The notes below the pieces were generated by a model. That model saw only the letters and a list, made by a program, of their open reading frames with translations. It was not told where the DNA came from and did not search any database. Made by a program: the position numbers and the translations under genes. Positions 16,257-22,504 of a DNA stretch of 22,504 bases are shown in pieces (position 1 is the stretch's first letter; every line of letters begins with the position of its first letter). The stretch comes from JACRAR01 sp041674385 (lineage in GTDB: Bacteria > Pseudomonadota > Gammaproteobacteria > Burkholderiales > Rhodocyclaceae), in contig JBAYVU010000048.1 in the NCBI GenBank assembly GCA_041674385.1, positions 1 through 22,504 of the forward strand, given 5' to 3'.

Positions 16257-17704
16257 TGGAATTTTTCATTCTCCTCGGCATTCCCTTGCTCGGCGGCCTG
16301 GTTCTGGCGCTGACCGGCCACACCCGGCGCGCTGCCGAATACAACGCGATATTCAGCCTGCTGACGCTGATCGCCGCGGGCGTACTGACCACGCATATCG
16401 TCAACCGCGGTCCGCAACTGTTTTTCCAGGAGCAATTCTTCGTCGACCCGCTGAACGTCTTCCTGGTCGCCCTGACCGCCCTGGTCGGCTTCACCACCTC
16501 GCTGTTCTCCCGCCCCTACATGCGCATCGAGCACGACCACGGACGCCTCACCGTCGGCCGCCTGCGGCTCTACCACAGCATGTTCCAGATGTTCATGTTC
16601 ACCATGCTGCTGGCGCTGACCACCAACAACATGGGCATCCTCTGGGTGGCCATGGAAGCGGCCACGCTGACCACCGTGCTGCTGGTCTCGCTCTACCGCA
16701 CCACGGCTTCGCTGGAAGCCGCCTGGAAATATTTCATCCTGTGCGGCGTCGGCATCGCGCAGGCGCTGTTCGGCACCATCCTGCTGTATTTCGCGGCGGA
16801 GAAAGTGCTCGGCCACGAAGGCGGCGCGCTGTTGTGGACCCACCTGAATGCGGTCAAGGGCACGCTCGAACCCACCGTGATGTCGCTGGCCTTCGTGTTC
16901 CTGCTGGTCGGCTACGGCACCAAGGTCGGCCTGGTGCCGCTGCACAACTGGTTGCCGGATGCCCATGCCGAAGGCCCGACGCCGGTCTCCGCGGTGCTGT
17001 CCGGCCTGCTGCTGAATGTCGCGCTGTACGCCGTGGTGCGCTGCAAGGTGCTGGCCGACGGCGCCCTGCACAGCAATCTGGCCGGCTTGCTGATGATGGG
17101 CTTCGGCCTGCTGTCGGTGGTGGTGGCCGCGCTGTTCTTGTCGCGGCAGAAGGACATCAAGCGGATGTTCGCCTATTCCTCGATCGAGCACATGGGCATC
17201 GTCACCTTCGCTTTCGGCATGGGCGGTCCGGTGGCGAGCTTTGCCGGCCTGCTGCACATGACCGTGCACAGCCTCACCAAATCGGCGATATTCTTTGCCG
17301 TCGGCCATGCCACGCAGAAGAGCGGCACGCAGCTGATGGAGCATATCCGCGGCCTGTTGAAAATCAGCCCGACCATCGGCTGGGGACTGATGCTGGGCAC
17401 GCTGGCGATCCTCGGCATGCCGCCGTTCGGCGTCTTCGCCAGCGAGTTCCTGATTCTCACCACGGCGATGAAACAGCAACCGTGGGCGACGCCTTTCCTG
17501 CTGGCGGCGCTGGGCGTCGCTTTCGCGGCAATTTTCGGCAAGGTGCAGCCGATGGTATTCGGCGAAAGCAACTTGCCCACGTTGCCGCATCGGCCGGCGA
17601 TGCTGCCGGTGTTCGTGCATTTGGCGCTGGTATTGATGCTGGGCCTGTGGATTCCGCCCTATTTGGCCGGCTGGTATCAGCAGGCAGCCAGGTTTATCGG
17701 ATAG
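16256..17704 (+). CDS. hyfF: Hydrogenase-4-type membrane subunit F (antiporter-like)
   Basis: The 482-aa protein is a second antiporter-like subunit of the NuoM/N type. Visible signatures are ILWVAMEAATLTTVLLVSLYR (the TM glutamate), GYGTKVGLVPLHNWLPDAHA (the lysine in the ion path), EGPTPVSAVLSGLLLN, RMFAYSSIEHMGIV and MTVHSLTKSAIFFAVGH. It would form a separate ion channel in the membrane arm beside HyfB. ATG 16256 overlaps the hyfE stop codon. The frame is open far upstream, but homology starts with MEFFILLGIPLLGGLVLAL. The next gene starts 13 nt downstream. Confidence 0.92.
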   Translation: MEFFILLGIPLLGGLVLALTGHTRRAAEYNAIFSLLTLIAAGVLTTHIVNRGPQLFFQEQFFVDPLNVFLVALTALVGFTTSLFSRPYMRIEHDHGRLTVGRLRLYHSMFQMFMFTMLLALTTNNMGILWVAMEAATLTTVLLVSLYRTTASLEAAWKYFILCGVGIAQALFGTILLYFAAEKVLGHEGGALLWTHLNAVKGTLEPTVMSLAFVFLLVGYGTKVGLVPLHNWLPDAHAEGPTPVSAVLSGLLLNVALYAVVRCKVLADGALHSNLAGLLMMGFGLLSVVVAALFLSRQKDIKRMFAYSSIEHMGIVTFAFGMGGPVASFAGLLHMTVHSLTKSAIFFAVGHATQKSGTQLMEHIRGLLKISPTIGWGLMLGTLAILGMPPFGVFASEFLILTTAMKQQPWATPFLLAALGVAFAAIFGKVQPMVFGESNLPTLPHRPAMLPVFVHLALVLMLGLWIPPYLAGWYQQAARFIG

Positions 17705-17717
17705 GATCGACACCTTT

Positions 17718-19271
17718 ATGCAACTGCTCGATCAAGCCCTCGAATTCACGGCACTTCCCGGCGCGCTGGCAGCTTATCGCAGCGTCACCGATGAGGCCGG
17801 GCTGCTGGCTTTCGCCGATGCGGTCAAGCAAAGCGGCGGGCGCTTTGTCGCCTTGTGGGGCAGCGACGAACGCGACCGGCAGGCTGGCTTTGCCTTGCAT
17901 GTCGCCCTCTGGCAAGCATCGGGCCTGGCTTTGGTGACACTGCCGCTGTCTGCGGAAAATCCGGAATATCCCGATCTCTCGGCGATCTTTCCCGCCGCCA
18001 ACCGCCAGCAGCGCGCCACCTACGATTTGCTCGGCATCCGCGCCCGCAGCGAGGACCGGCGGCCCTGGCTGCGCCACGCCAACTGGCCGGCGGATTATTT
18101 CCCGTTGCGCCGCGATTGCGACCCGACCCGACACTTCGACACTGCCAACGAGGAGTACGCCTTCGTGCGTGTCGAAGGCGACGGTGTGCACGAAATCCCG
18201 GTCGGCCCAATCCATGCTGGCATCATCGAGCCGGGCCATTTCCGCTTTTCCATCGTCGGCGAGAAAGTGTTGCGACTGGAACAGCGCCTGGGCTGGAAGC
18301 ACAAGGGCATCGAGAAACGTTTCGAACAACTGCCACTGGCCGATGCTTACAAGCTGGCCGGACGGGTTTCCGGCGACGCCACGGTGGCTTACGCCTGGGC
18401 CTACTGTCTCGCCGCCGAATCGCTGACGGCTTGCTCGCCCCCGCCGCGGGCGCTGTGGCTGCGCGCGCTGCTGCTGGAGCGCGAGCGCATCGCCAATCAC
18501 CTCGGCGACCTCGGCTATCTCGGCAACGACGCAGCGTTGTCCTTCGGCCTTTCCCAGTTCATGCGTCTCAGGGAGGACTGGTTGCGGCTGTCGGGCGAAC
18601 TGTTCGGCCATCGTCTGTCGATGGACTGCATCGTGCCGGGCGGCGTGGCCCGCGACTTGCCGGAGGCAGGCGGGGCGAAGATGCTGACGCAATGCGACAG
18701 CATCGAGCGCGAGGTGCGCATTCTCAAGGATATCTACGAAGAGCACGCCGGCCTGCAGGATCGCTTCCTTTCCACCGGCAGGCTGGACCCGGCGCTGGCC
18801 GGCGAGTTGAGCGTCAGCGGCCTGGCCGGACGCGCCAGCAGCCAGACCTGGGATTTGCGCGAACAGAACCAGATCGCCCCCTACGATCAGCTCAACGTCC
18901 AGGTCGCATCGCATCGCAACGGCGATGTCGCTGCCCGCGTCGCCGTGCGTTTCGACGAAATATTCGAATCCTTGCGGGTAACTCGCCAGATACTGGTCGT
19001 GCTGACGGATGAGGTGTGCCGGGAGCTGATCGCCCCCCTGCCGGCGGCCCGGGACGGGGCTTTCGGCGTCGGCTGGATCGAGGGCTGGCGCGGCGATGTG
19101 CTGATCGCCTTGACGGCCGGGGCGGCAGGCGGCATCCGCCGCTGCCACTGCCACGATCCGTCGTGGCACAGCTGGCCGGCGTTGGAACATGCGGTAATGG
19201 GCAACATCGTGCCCGACTTTCCGCTGATCAATAAATCCTTCAACCTGTCCTACAGCGGGCAGGATCTTTAA
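17718..19271 (+). CDS. hyfG: Hydrogenase-4/NuoCD-like large subunit lacking the Ni-Fe cysteines
   Basis: The 517-aa protein has the fused layout of HyfG/HycE: a NuoC-like region (about 1-130) and a NuoD/hydrogenase large-subunit region (about 150-517). Family motifs are strong: PVGPIHAGIIEPGHFRFSI (161-179), LGWKHKGIEKRF (191-202), ERERIANHLGDLGYLGND and NIVPDFPLINKSFNLSYSG at the end. True group 4 hydrogenases carry RxCGxC near the first helix and DPCxxC at the C-terminus. Here these read RVSGDA (S218, A221) and DPSWHS (S482, S485), so all four Ni-Fe ligands are absent. The rest of the protein is well preserved, which argues against decay. I infer an Ehr-like complex that uses another redox reaction or quinone chemistry, as complex I NuoD does. 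The substrate is unknown. Confidence 0.88.
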   Translation: MQLLDQALEFTALPGALAAYRSVTDEAGLLAFADAVKQSGGRFVALWGSDERDRQAGFALHVALWQASGLALVTLPLSAENPEYPDLSAIFPAANRQQRATYDLLGIRARSEDRRPWLRHANWPADYFPLRRDCDPTRHFDTANEEYAFVRVEGDGVHEIPVGPIHAGIIEPGHFRFSIVGEKVLRLEQRLGWKHKGIEKRFEQLPLADAYKLAGRVSGDATVAYAWAYCLAAESLTACSPPPRALWLRALLLERERIANHLGDLGYLGNDAALSFGLSQFMRLREDWLRLSGELFGHRLSMDCIVPGGVARDLPEAGGAKMLTQCDSIEREVRILKDIYEEHAGLQDRFLSTGRLDPALAGELSVSGLAGRASSQTWDLREQNQIAPYDQLNVQVASHRNGDVAARVAVRFDEIFESLRVTRQILVVLTDEVCRELIAPLPAARDGAFGVGWIEGWRGDVLIALTAGAAGGIRRCHCHDPSWHSWPALEHAVMGNIVPDFPLINKSFNLSYSGQDL

Positions 19272-19279
19272 CACCGACC

Positions 19280-19795
19280 ATGTACCAACTGCTCAAGCAG
19301 ATTTTCGTCACCGGTCTCAAGACCGAAACACCGCCGTCGCCGGACGAAGCCTTGCGCATCACGGCCCAGCATCTGGAACAGGGGATGCTGGAGACGCTCG
19401 GCCGTGCGCTGGTGATCCGCCATATCGATGCCGGTTCCTGCAACGGCTGCGAACTAGAAATCCACGCGCTGAACAATCCCTATTACAACCTCGAAGCCCT
19501 CGGCATCAAGTTCGCCGCGAGCCCAAGGCATGCCGACCTGCTGCTGGTCACCGGACCGGTCGCCACCAACATGCGGGTCGCCCTCAAACGCGCCTATGAT
19601 GCCACCCCTGCGCCCAAACTGGTGGTAGCGGTCGGCGAATGCGCTTGCAATGGCGGCATCTTCGGGGCAAGCTACGCCAGCTGCGGTTCGGTCTCCAATG
19701 TCATCCCCGTGGATGTCGCCGTGCCTGGTTGTCCGCCGACCCCGCTGGCCCTGATGCAAGGCATCCTCACCGCGATCAAAGGAAGACCCGCATGA
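19280..19795 (+). CDS. hyfI: NuoB/HyfI-like iron-sulfur subunit
   Basis: The 171-aa peripheral subunit of the NuoB/hydrogenase small-subunit family carries the proximal (N2-type) [4Fe-4S] cluster. Its likely ligands are all present: C54 and C57 in DAGSCNGCELE, C121 in VGECACNGGIFG, and C151 in VPGCPPTP. It follows the large subunit by 8 nt and its TGA overlaps the rpiA start by 4 nt (ATGA). An intact cluster site beside a large subunit with no Ni-Fe site means electrons can still reach the junction normally occupied by the active site. No HyfH-type two-cluster ferredoxin gene is found in this operon. Confidence 0.93.
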   Translation: MYQLLKQIFVTGLKTETPPSPDEALRITAQHLEQGMLETLGRALVIRHIDAGSCNGCELEIHALNNPYYNLEALGIKFAASPRHADLLLVTGPVATNMRVALKRAYDATPAPKLVVAVGECACNGGIFGASYASCGSVSNVIPVDVAVPGCPPTPLALMQGILTAIKGRPA

Positions 19796-20472
19796 ACCAA
19801 GACCAACTCAAGCGTGCCGTGGCACGCGCGGCGCGCGACTATGTCGTCGAGCATCTGCCGGCTGGCGCGCTGGTCGGCGTCGGCACCGGCTCGACCGCGA
19901 ACTTCTTCATCGACGAACTCGCGGACATCAAGGACCGTCTCAGCGGCGCTGTCGCCAGTTCCGAAGCCACCAGGAAACGTCTCGAAGCACACGGTATCCG
20001 TGTGCTCGATCTCAATGATGTAACGTCACTGCCGATCTATGTCGATGGTGCCGACGAAATCGATCGCGGCCTGTCCATGATCAAGGGCGGCGGCGGAGCG
20101 CTGACCCGGGAAAAAATCGTGGCGGCAGTGGCCGAAACCTTCGTCTGCGTCTGCGACCAGAGCAAATGGGTGCAAACCATGGGCAAGTTCCCGCTGCCGC
20201 TCGAGGTGATTCCGATGGCGCAAGCCCAGGTCGCGCGCACACTGGCCAACTTGGGCGGCCAAGCGCGCCTGCGCGAGGGCTTCATCACCGACAACGGCAA
20301 CCTGATCCTCGATGTGCATGGTCTGTCCATCGTCGATCCGCTCGCGCTGGAGAATGCGCTTGATCATGTCGTCGGCATCGTTGCCAACGGCTTGTTCGCC
20401 CGACGCGGCGCCGACGTGCTGTTGCTGGCGGGTCCCGATGGCGTCAAGACATACACTCGCCCGGCGCCCTGA
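19792..20472 (+). CDS. rpiA: Ribose-5-phosphate isomerase A
   Basis: The enzyme interconverts ribose 5-phosphate and ribulose 5-phosphate in the non-oxidative pentose phosphate pathway. The 226-aa product has the family's normal length and motifs: GALVGVGTGSTANFFIDEL (about 24-42), ASSEATRKRLEAHGI, YVDGADEIDRGLSMIKGGGGALTREKIVA (acidic and lysine catalytic loops) and KFPLPLEVIPMA. ATG 19792 overlaps the hyfI stop codon, so it is probably translated from the same mRNA. The ribosome binding site AAAGGAAG lies just upstream, within hyfI. The functional link to the membrane complex is not obvious. Confidence 0.97.
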   Translation: MNQDQLKRAVARAARDYVVEHLPAGALVGVGTGSTANFFIDELADIKDRLSGAVASSEATRKRLEAHGIRVLDLNDVTSLPIYVDGADEIDRGLSMIKGGGGALTREKIVAAVAETFVCVCDQSKWVQTMGKFPLPLEVIPMAQAQVARTLANLGGQARLREGFITDNGNLILDVHGLSIVDPLALENALDHVVGIVANGLFARRGADVLLLAGPDGVKTYTRPAP

Positions 20473-20476
20473 GACA

Positions 20477-20510
20477 CTGCAATAATTCTGTCATGCGAGC
20501 CTGCTAGAAT
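20477..20510 (+). promoter_or_regulatory. Pho box and -10 element upstream of phoU
   Basis: CTGCAAT-AATT-CTGTCAT at 20477-20494 matches the PhoB box layout of two 7-base repeats with a 4-base AT spacer. The second repeat is exact and the first has two mismatches. TAGAAT at 20505-20510 lies 10 nt downstream, the spacing expected when PhoB replaces the -35. The transcript would have a leader of about 25 nt before ATG 20543. This predicts phosphate-starvation induction of phoU independent of the rpiA operon. Confidence 0.65.
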
Positions 20511-20542
20511 CGCTCAGCTGATTTTTTAGGCAAGGAGCGGCA

Positions 20543-21241
20543 ATGGGTGAGCACATCGTCAAGCAGTTCGACACCGACCTGGAAAACATCCGCAACCGCG
20601 TGTTGCAGATGGGCGGCCAGGTCGAGCAGCAGATCGTCAAGGCCATGGAGGGACTGGCCGAAGGCGACATGCCGCTGATCGAGCAGACCATCGCCAACGA
20701 CGACCTGGTGAACCGCCAGGAGGTCGAGCTCGACGAGGCGTGCACCAACATCATCGCCCGTCGCCAACCGGCGGCGGTCGACCTGCGCATGGTGATGATG
20801 GTGGTGAAGACCATCACCGACCTCGAGCGCATCGGTGACGAGGCGAAGAAAATCGCCAAGAAGGCCCGCTCGATCCACAGCGCCGACACGCAGTTCGCAC
20901 CGCGCATCGAGTTGCGGCATGTCGCGGGCCTGGCGATCGAGATGCTGCGCAAGGCGCTCGACGCTTTCGCGCGCCTGGACCTGGCTACGGCTGCCCAGGT
21001 GGTCCGTCAGGACCGGGAAGTGGATGCCGAGTTCAAGGGCATCACGCGCCAGTTGGTCACTTTCATGATGGAAGACCCGCGCACCATCTCGCGTGCGCTC
21101 GATCTGCTGTTCATCGCAAAAGCGATCGAACGCATCGGCGACCATGCCAAAAATATTTCCGAATACGTCGTCTACATGGCCAAGGGACGCGATGTGCGCC
21201 ACATCGGCCTGGCGGGGATCGAAAAGGAAGTGGCGAGCTAA
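20543..21241 (+). CDS. phoU: Phosphate signalling protein PhoU
   Basis: This 232-aa cytoplasmic, all-helical protein links the PstSCAB phosphate transporter to the PhoR/PhoB two-component system and holds the system off when phosphate is plentiful. Two PhoU repeats are visible. The first has QGVEQQ-like helices ending in VDLRMVMMVVKTITDLERIGDEAKKIAKKA (about 75-105). The second ends in ISRALDLLFIAKAIERIGDHAKNISEYVVYMAKG. The E/D-x3-D-type metal-binding clusters lie in these helices. AAGGAG precedes the ATG at good spacing. No pst, phoB or phoR gene is present in the window. The stop is 9 nt from the convergent yggX stop. Confidence 0.96.
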   Translation: MGEHIVKQFDTDLENIRNRVLQMGGQVEQQIVKAMEGLAEGDMPLIEQTIANDDLVNRQEVELDEACTNIIARRQPAAVDLRMVMMVVKTITDLERIGDEAKKIAKKARSIHSADTQFAPRIELRHVAGLAIEMLRKALDAFARLDLATAAQVVRQDREVDAEFKGITRQLVTFMMEDPRTISRALDLLFIAKAIERIGDHAKNISEYVVYMAKGRDVRHIGLAGIEKEVAS

Positions 21242-21250
21242 AGCGTGTGG

Positions 21251-21523
21251 CTATTTCGCCGGCGGCACGAAACCGGAGATATTGTCGGCGCCGTCGCCGA
21301 AGAAATGCTTCTGCATTTGTTCGGAAAGATACGTGCGGGCCTTGGCATCGGCCAAGTTCAGGCGGTTCTCGTTGATCAACATGGTCTGCAACCTGACCCA
21401 TTGCTGCCAGGCTTCCTTGGAAACATTCTCGTAAATACGCTGGCCGAGTTCTCCCGGCAACGGCGGGAAGTCGAGTCCCTCGGCTTCGCAGCCCAGCTTG
21501 ATGCAATTCACCATGCGTGACAT
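21251..21523 (-). CDS. yggX: Probable Fe(II)-trafficking protein YggX
   Basis: The product is a small cytoplasmic protein that protects Fe-S enzymes from oxidative damage. The 90-aa length matches the family. MSRMVNCIKLGCEAEGLDFP, GQRIYENVSKEAWQQWVRLQTMLINENRLNL, and ARTYLSEQMQKHFF are characteristic, with the conserved cysteine in MVNCIKLG. I take ATG 21523, preceded by AAAGGAATCC, rather than the ATG five codons upstream, because the family begins MSRMV. It is convergent with phoU with almost no gap. Confidence 0.96.
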   Translation of the reverse strand: MSRMVNCIKLGCEAEGLDFPPLPGELGQRIYENVSKEAWQQWVRLQTMLINENRLNLADAKARTYLSEQMQKHFFGDGADNISGFVPPAK

Positions 21524-21743
21524 GGGGATTCCTTTCATACAATCGGTGCCTGAATTGTAACGCTTGTAACCCGAATCGGGGATAGTGAACCGAGCGCAAA
21601 GGAGTGCGCATTCTGGTCAAAGCGACCCACCCAGGGCAGATTATTCTCCCCCATGCGATGCCTTAGGAGATAATCCCGCCACCCTTATTCTGCGCTCAGC
21701 TGCGCGTTCGATGCGGCAAGAAATTCGCTTGTCGTACTTTTTC
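21524..21743. promoter_or_regulatory. Divergent intergenic region, yggX / small membrane protein gene
   Basis: A direct repeat TTGTAAC-GC-TTGTAAC sits at 21555-21570. On the minus strand it gives TACAAT (21559-21554), a fair -10 for yggX, though no good -35 was seen. An imperfect palindrome CCCGAATCGGG follows at 21571-21580. No gene was recognised in the remainder. Confidence 0.3.
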
Positions 21744-22178
21744 ATGAAAACAAACGCACGAAGAACAAAAAATCACCTGGTGATTTTCAGGCTCCTAGGA
21801 ATCGCGACACTACTCGGCATCTTTTTTGTATTTTCATGGAAAGATACCGAAGAAAACAACCCACATGCACCCACCGCGCAGAATGGTTTAAGCCTGATAT
21901 CTGCCTGGTGGGATCGTCTTGAGAAAAACCCGGCATTGCGAACGACTACGGCACGGAACGACTCGCCGGTGACAACCAGTCTGGCGGGACATTTCACACC
22001 GGATGACGAAAAGGTGCTTATCCAGCAGTTAACCCGCGCCGGTTATCGATACCTTTGCGCCTACCATTTCAATGAAGACGGCAGTGCGGTTATCTCGGCA
22101 ATTCGTGACCAGCAGGCCATCCAGCCAATCGTAACGATCACCGTGAATAAAGACGGCAAAGCCGCCAGTACGGAATAG
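21744..22178 (+). CDS. Small membrane-anchored protein of unknown function
   Basis: With ATG 21744 the product is 144 aa: a basic N-terminus (MKTNARRTKNHLVIF), one membrane segment (about residues 13-31, LVIFRLLGIATLLGIFFVF), then a soluble part that should face the periplasm. The end reads FTPDDEKVLIQQLTRAGYRYLCAYHFNEDGSAVISAIRDQQ and continues to PIVTITVNKDGKAASTE, which looks like a small compact beta domain. I recognise no family. ATG 21711 (MRQEIRLSYFF) is an alternative start; neither has a strong ribosome binding site. It lies between yggX and the chemotaxis receptor gene, which gives no clue to its role. Confidence 0.6.
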   Translation: MKTNARRTKNHLVIFRLLGIATLLGIFFVFSWKDTEENNPHAPTAQNGLSLISAWWDRLEKNPALRTTTARNDSPVTTSLAGHFTPDDEKVLIQQLTRAGYRYLCAYHFNEDGSAVISAIRDQQAIQPIVTITVNKDGKAASTE

Positions 22179-22210
22179 TCCGGCTTTGCCAGGGCGTGAC
22201 AGTCCTGCGC

Positions 22211-22333
22211 TCAGAAACGCTCGAAGTCCTGCTCGTTGGGTGGCGCCGCAGAAGGTCTTCTTGCAGACGGGAGGGGGACGGCGCTACGCGTGCTGGCGAC
22301 CGGTGAACGCGCCGCCAGCTGGCTGGCCGCGCC
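22211..22333 (-). pseudogene. Cut-off receptor tail with CheR/CheB-type pentapeptide
   Basis: Directly after the receptor's TGA, the same frame continues for 40 codons to a second TGA at 22213-22211. It reads GAASQLAARSPVASTRSAVP, then LPSARRPSAAPPNEQDFERF. An Ala/Pro/Ser/Arg-rich linker ending in an aromatic-x-x-aromatic pentapeptide (DFERF) is the form of receptor tails that tether CheR or CheB. The coding signature survives in frame, so a single base change to TGA (for example from CGA or GGA) is the simplest explanation. Sequencing error is also possible. Confidence 0.7.
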
Positions 22334-22504
22334 TCATTCCCGATCGATCTTGAAGAAAGACATGAGTTCGGTAAGCTGCGTCGACTGGCCGCCCATTTCC
22401 TCGGCGGTGGCCGCCAGTTCCTCGGAGGCCGAAGCGTTCTGCTGGGTCGCCTTGTTGAGTTGGCCCATCGCGCCGTTGATCTGGCCCACACCGGCACTCT
22501 GTTC
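22334..22504 (-). CDS. Methyl-accepting chemotaxis protein, C-terminal end (5' partial)
   Basis: The minus strand from 22504 reads EQSAGVGQINGAMGQLNKAT, then QQNASASEELAATAEEMGGQ, then STQLTELMSFFKIDRE and TGA at 22336-22334. This is the last helix of the signalling domain of a methyl-accepting chemotaxis protein, including the second methylation helix (QQNASASEE). Such receptors control the CheA kinase. Sensor and membrane parts lie outside the window. The stop falls where family members commonly continue into a flexible tail, and such a tail is still readable beyond it (see the next entry). Confidence 0.9.
   Translation of the reverse strand, partial: EQSAGVGQINGAMGQLNKATQQNASASEELAATAEEMGGQSTQLTELMSFFKIDRE

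Noticed and set aside
16112..17713. 533-codon open frame on the minus strand opposite hyfF, with similar long frames opposite hyfB and hyfG
   Set aside because: These are shadows of the hyf genes, rich in Gln, His, Arg and Gly, with no start context or homology; the plus-strand genes carry clear complex I motifs.
12313..19795. Calling the operon a formate hydrogenlyase or H2-evolving hydrogenase
   Set aside because: The Ni-Fe ligand cysteines are absent from HyfG, and no formate dehydrogenase, ferredoxin subunit or maturation gene is present here.
22334..22336. TGA in the receptor gene as a selenocysteine codon
   Set aside because: A Sec residue in a receptor linker has no precedent I know of, and no SECIS-like hairpin was evident right after the codon; a nonsense change is simpler.

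Overview
The window reads as a chromosomal segment of a high-GC betaproteobacterium, most likely from the Rhodocyclales/Nitrosomonadales. This is inferred from the apbC-dcd-decarboxylase block beside metG, the general protein character and the codon use; no taxonomic marker gene is present. Nearly all of it is coding, and the genes are ordinary apart from a few accessory insertions.

Layout. (1) 1-106: the 3' end of a sensor histidine kinase. (2) 288-1550: an unusual protein that seems to join a helix-hairpin-helix, glycosylase-like region to a PD-(D/E)XK nuclease-like domain. (3) 1584-2685: a complete IS630-family element flanked by TA, whose transposase needs a -1 frameshift at A_AAA_AAG. 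(4) 2749-6771, minus strand: apbC (Fe-S carrier), dcd (dCTP deaminase) and an Orn/Lys/Arg decarboxylase. (5) 7100-8665: a GAF-like/HD-GYP/hemerythrin protein, probably an oxygen- or redox-responsive c-di-GMP phosphodiesterase. (6) 8865-10991: metG, convergent with an orphan Pal-like lipoprotein gene. (7) 11928-12212: a small ribbon-helix-helix protein directly upstream of (8).

(8) 12313-19795: a six-gene membrane complex of the hydrogenase-4/complex I superfamily (hyfB, C, E, F, G, I order). The ion-pumping subunits and the NuoB-like Fe-S subunit look intact. The large subunit has lost all four cysteines that would bind Ni-Fe: S218/A221 stand at the N-terminal pair and S482/S485 at the C-terminal pair. 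No ferredoxin subunit, maturation protease or hyp gene is present here. It is therefore better viewed as an energy-converting hydrogenase-related (Ehr-like) complex of unknown redox partner than as a hydrogenase. A 269-bp nested palindromic element lies between its second and third genes and overlaps the hyfE start codon. rpiA is translationally coupled to the end of the operon.

(9) 20477-21241: phoU, preceded by a good Pho-box match and a correctly spaced -10. (10) 21251-21523: yggX, minus strand. (11) 21744-22178: a small membrane-anchored protein of unknown function. (12) 22211-22504, minus strand: the end of a chemotaxis receptor gene in which an in-frame TGA cuts off a 40-residue tail ending in a CheR/CheB-type pentapeptide.

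No rRNA, tRNA, CRISPR array or replication origin was seen. The strongest leads are the cysteine-free Hyf/Ehr-like complex, the palindromic element inside its operon, the nonsense codon in the receptor gene, the Pho box, and the glycosylase/nuclease-like fusion.
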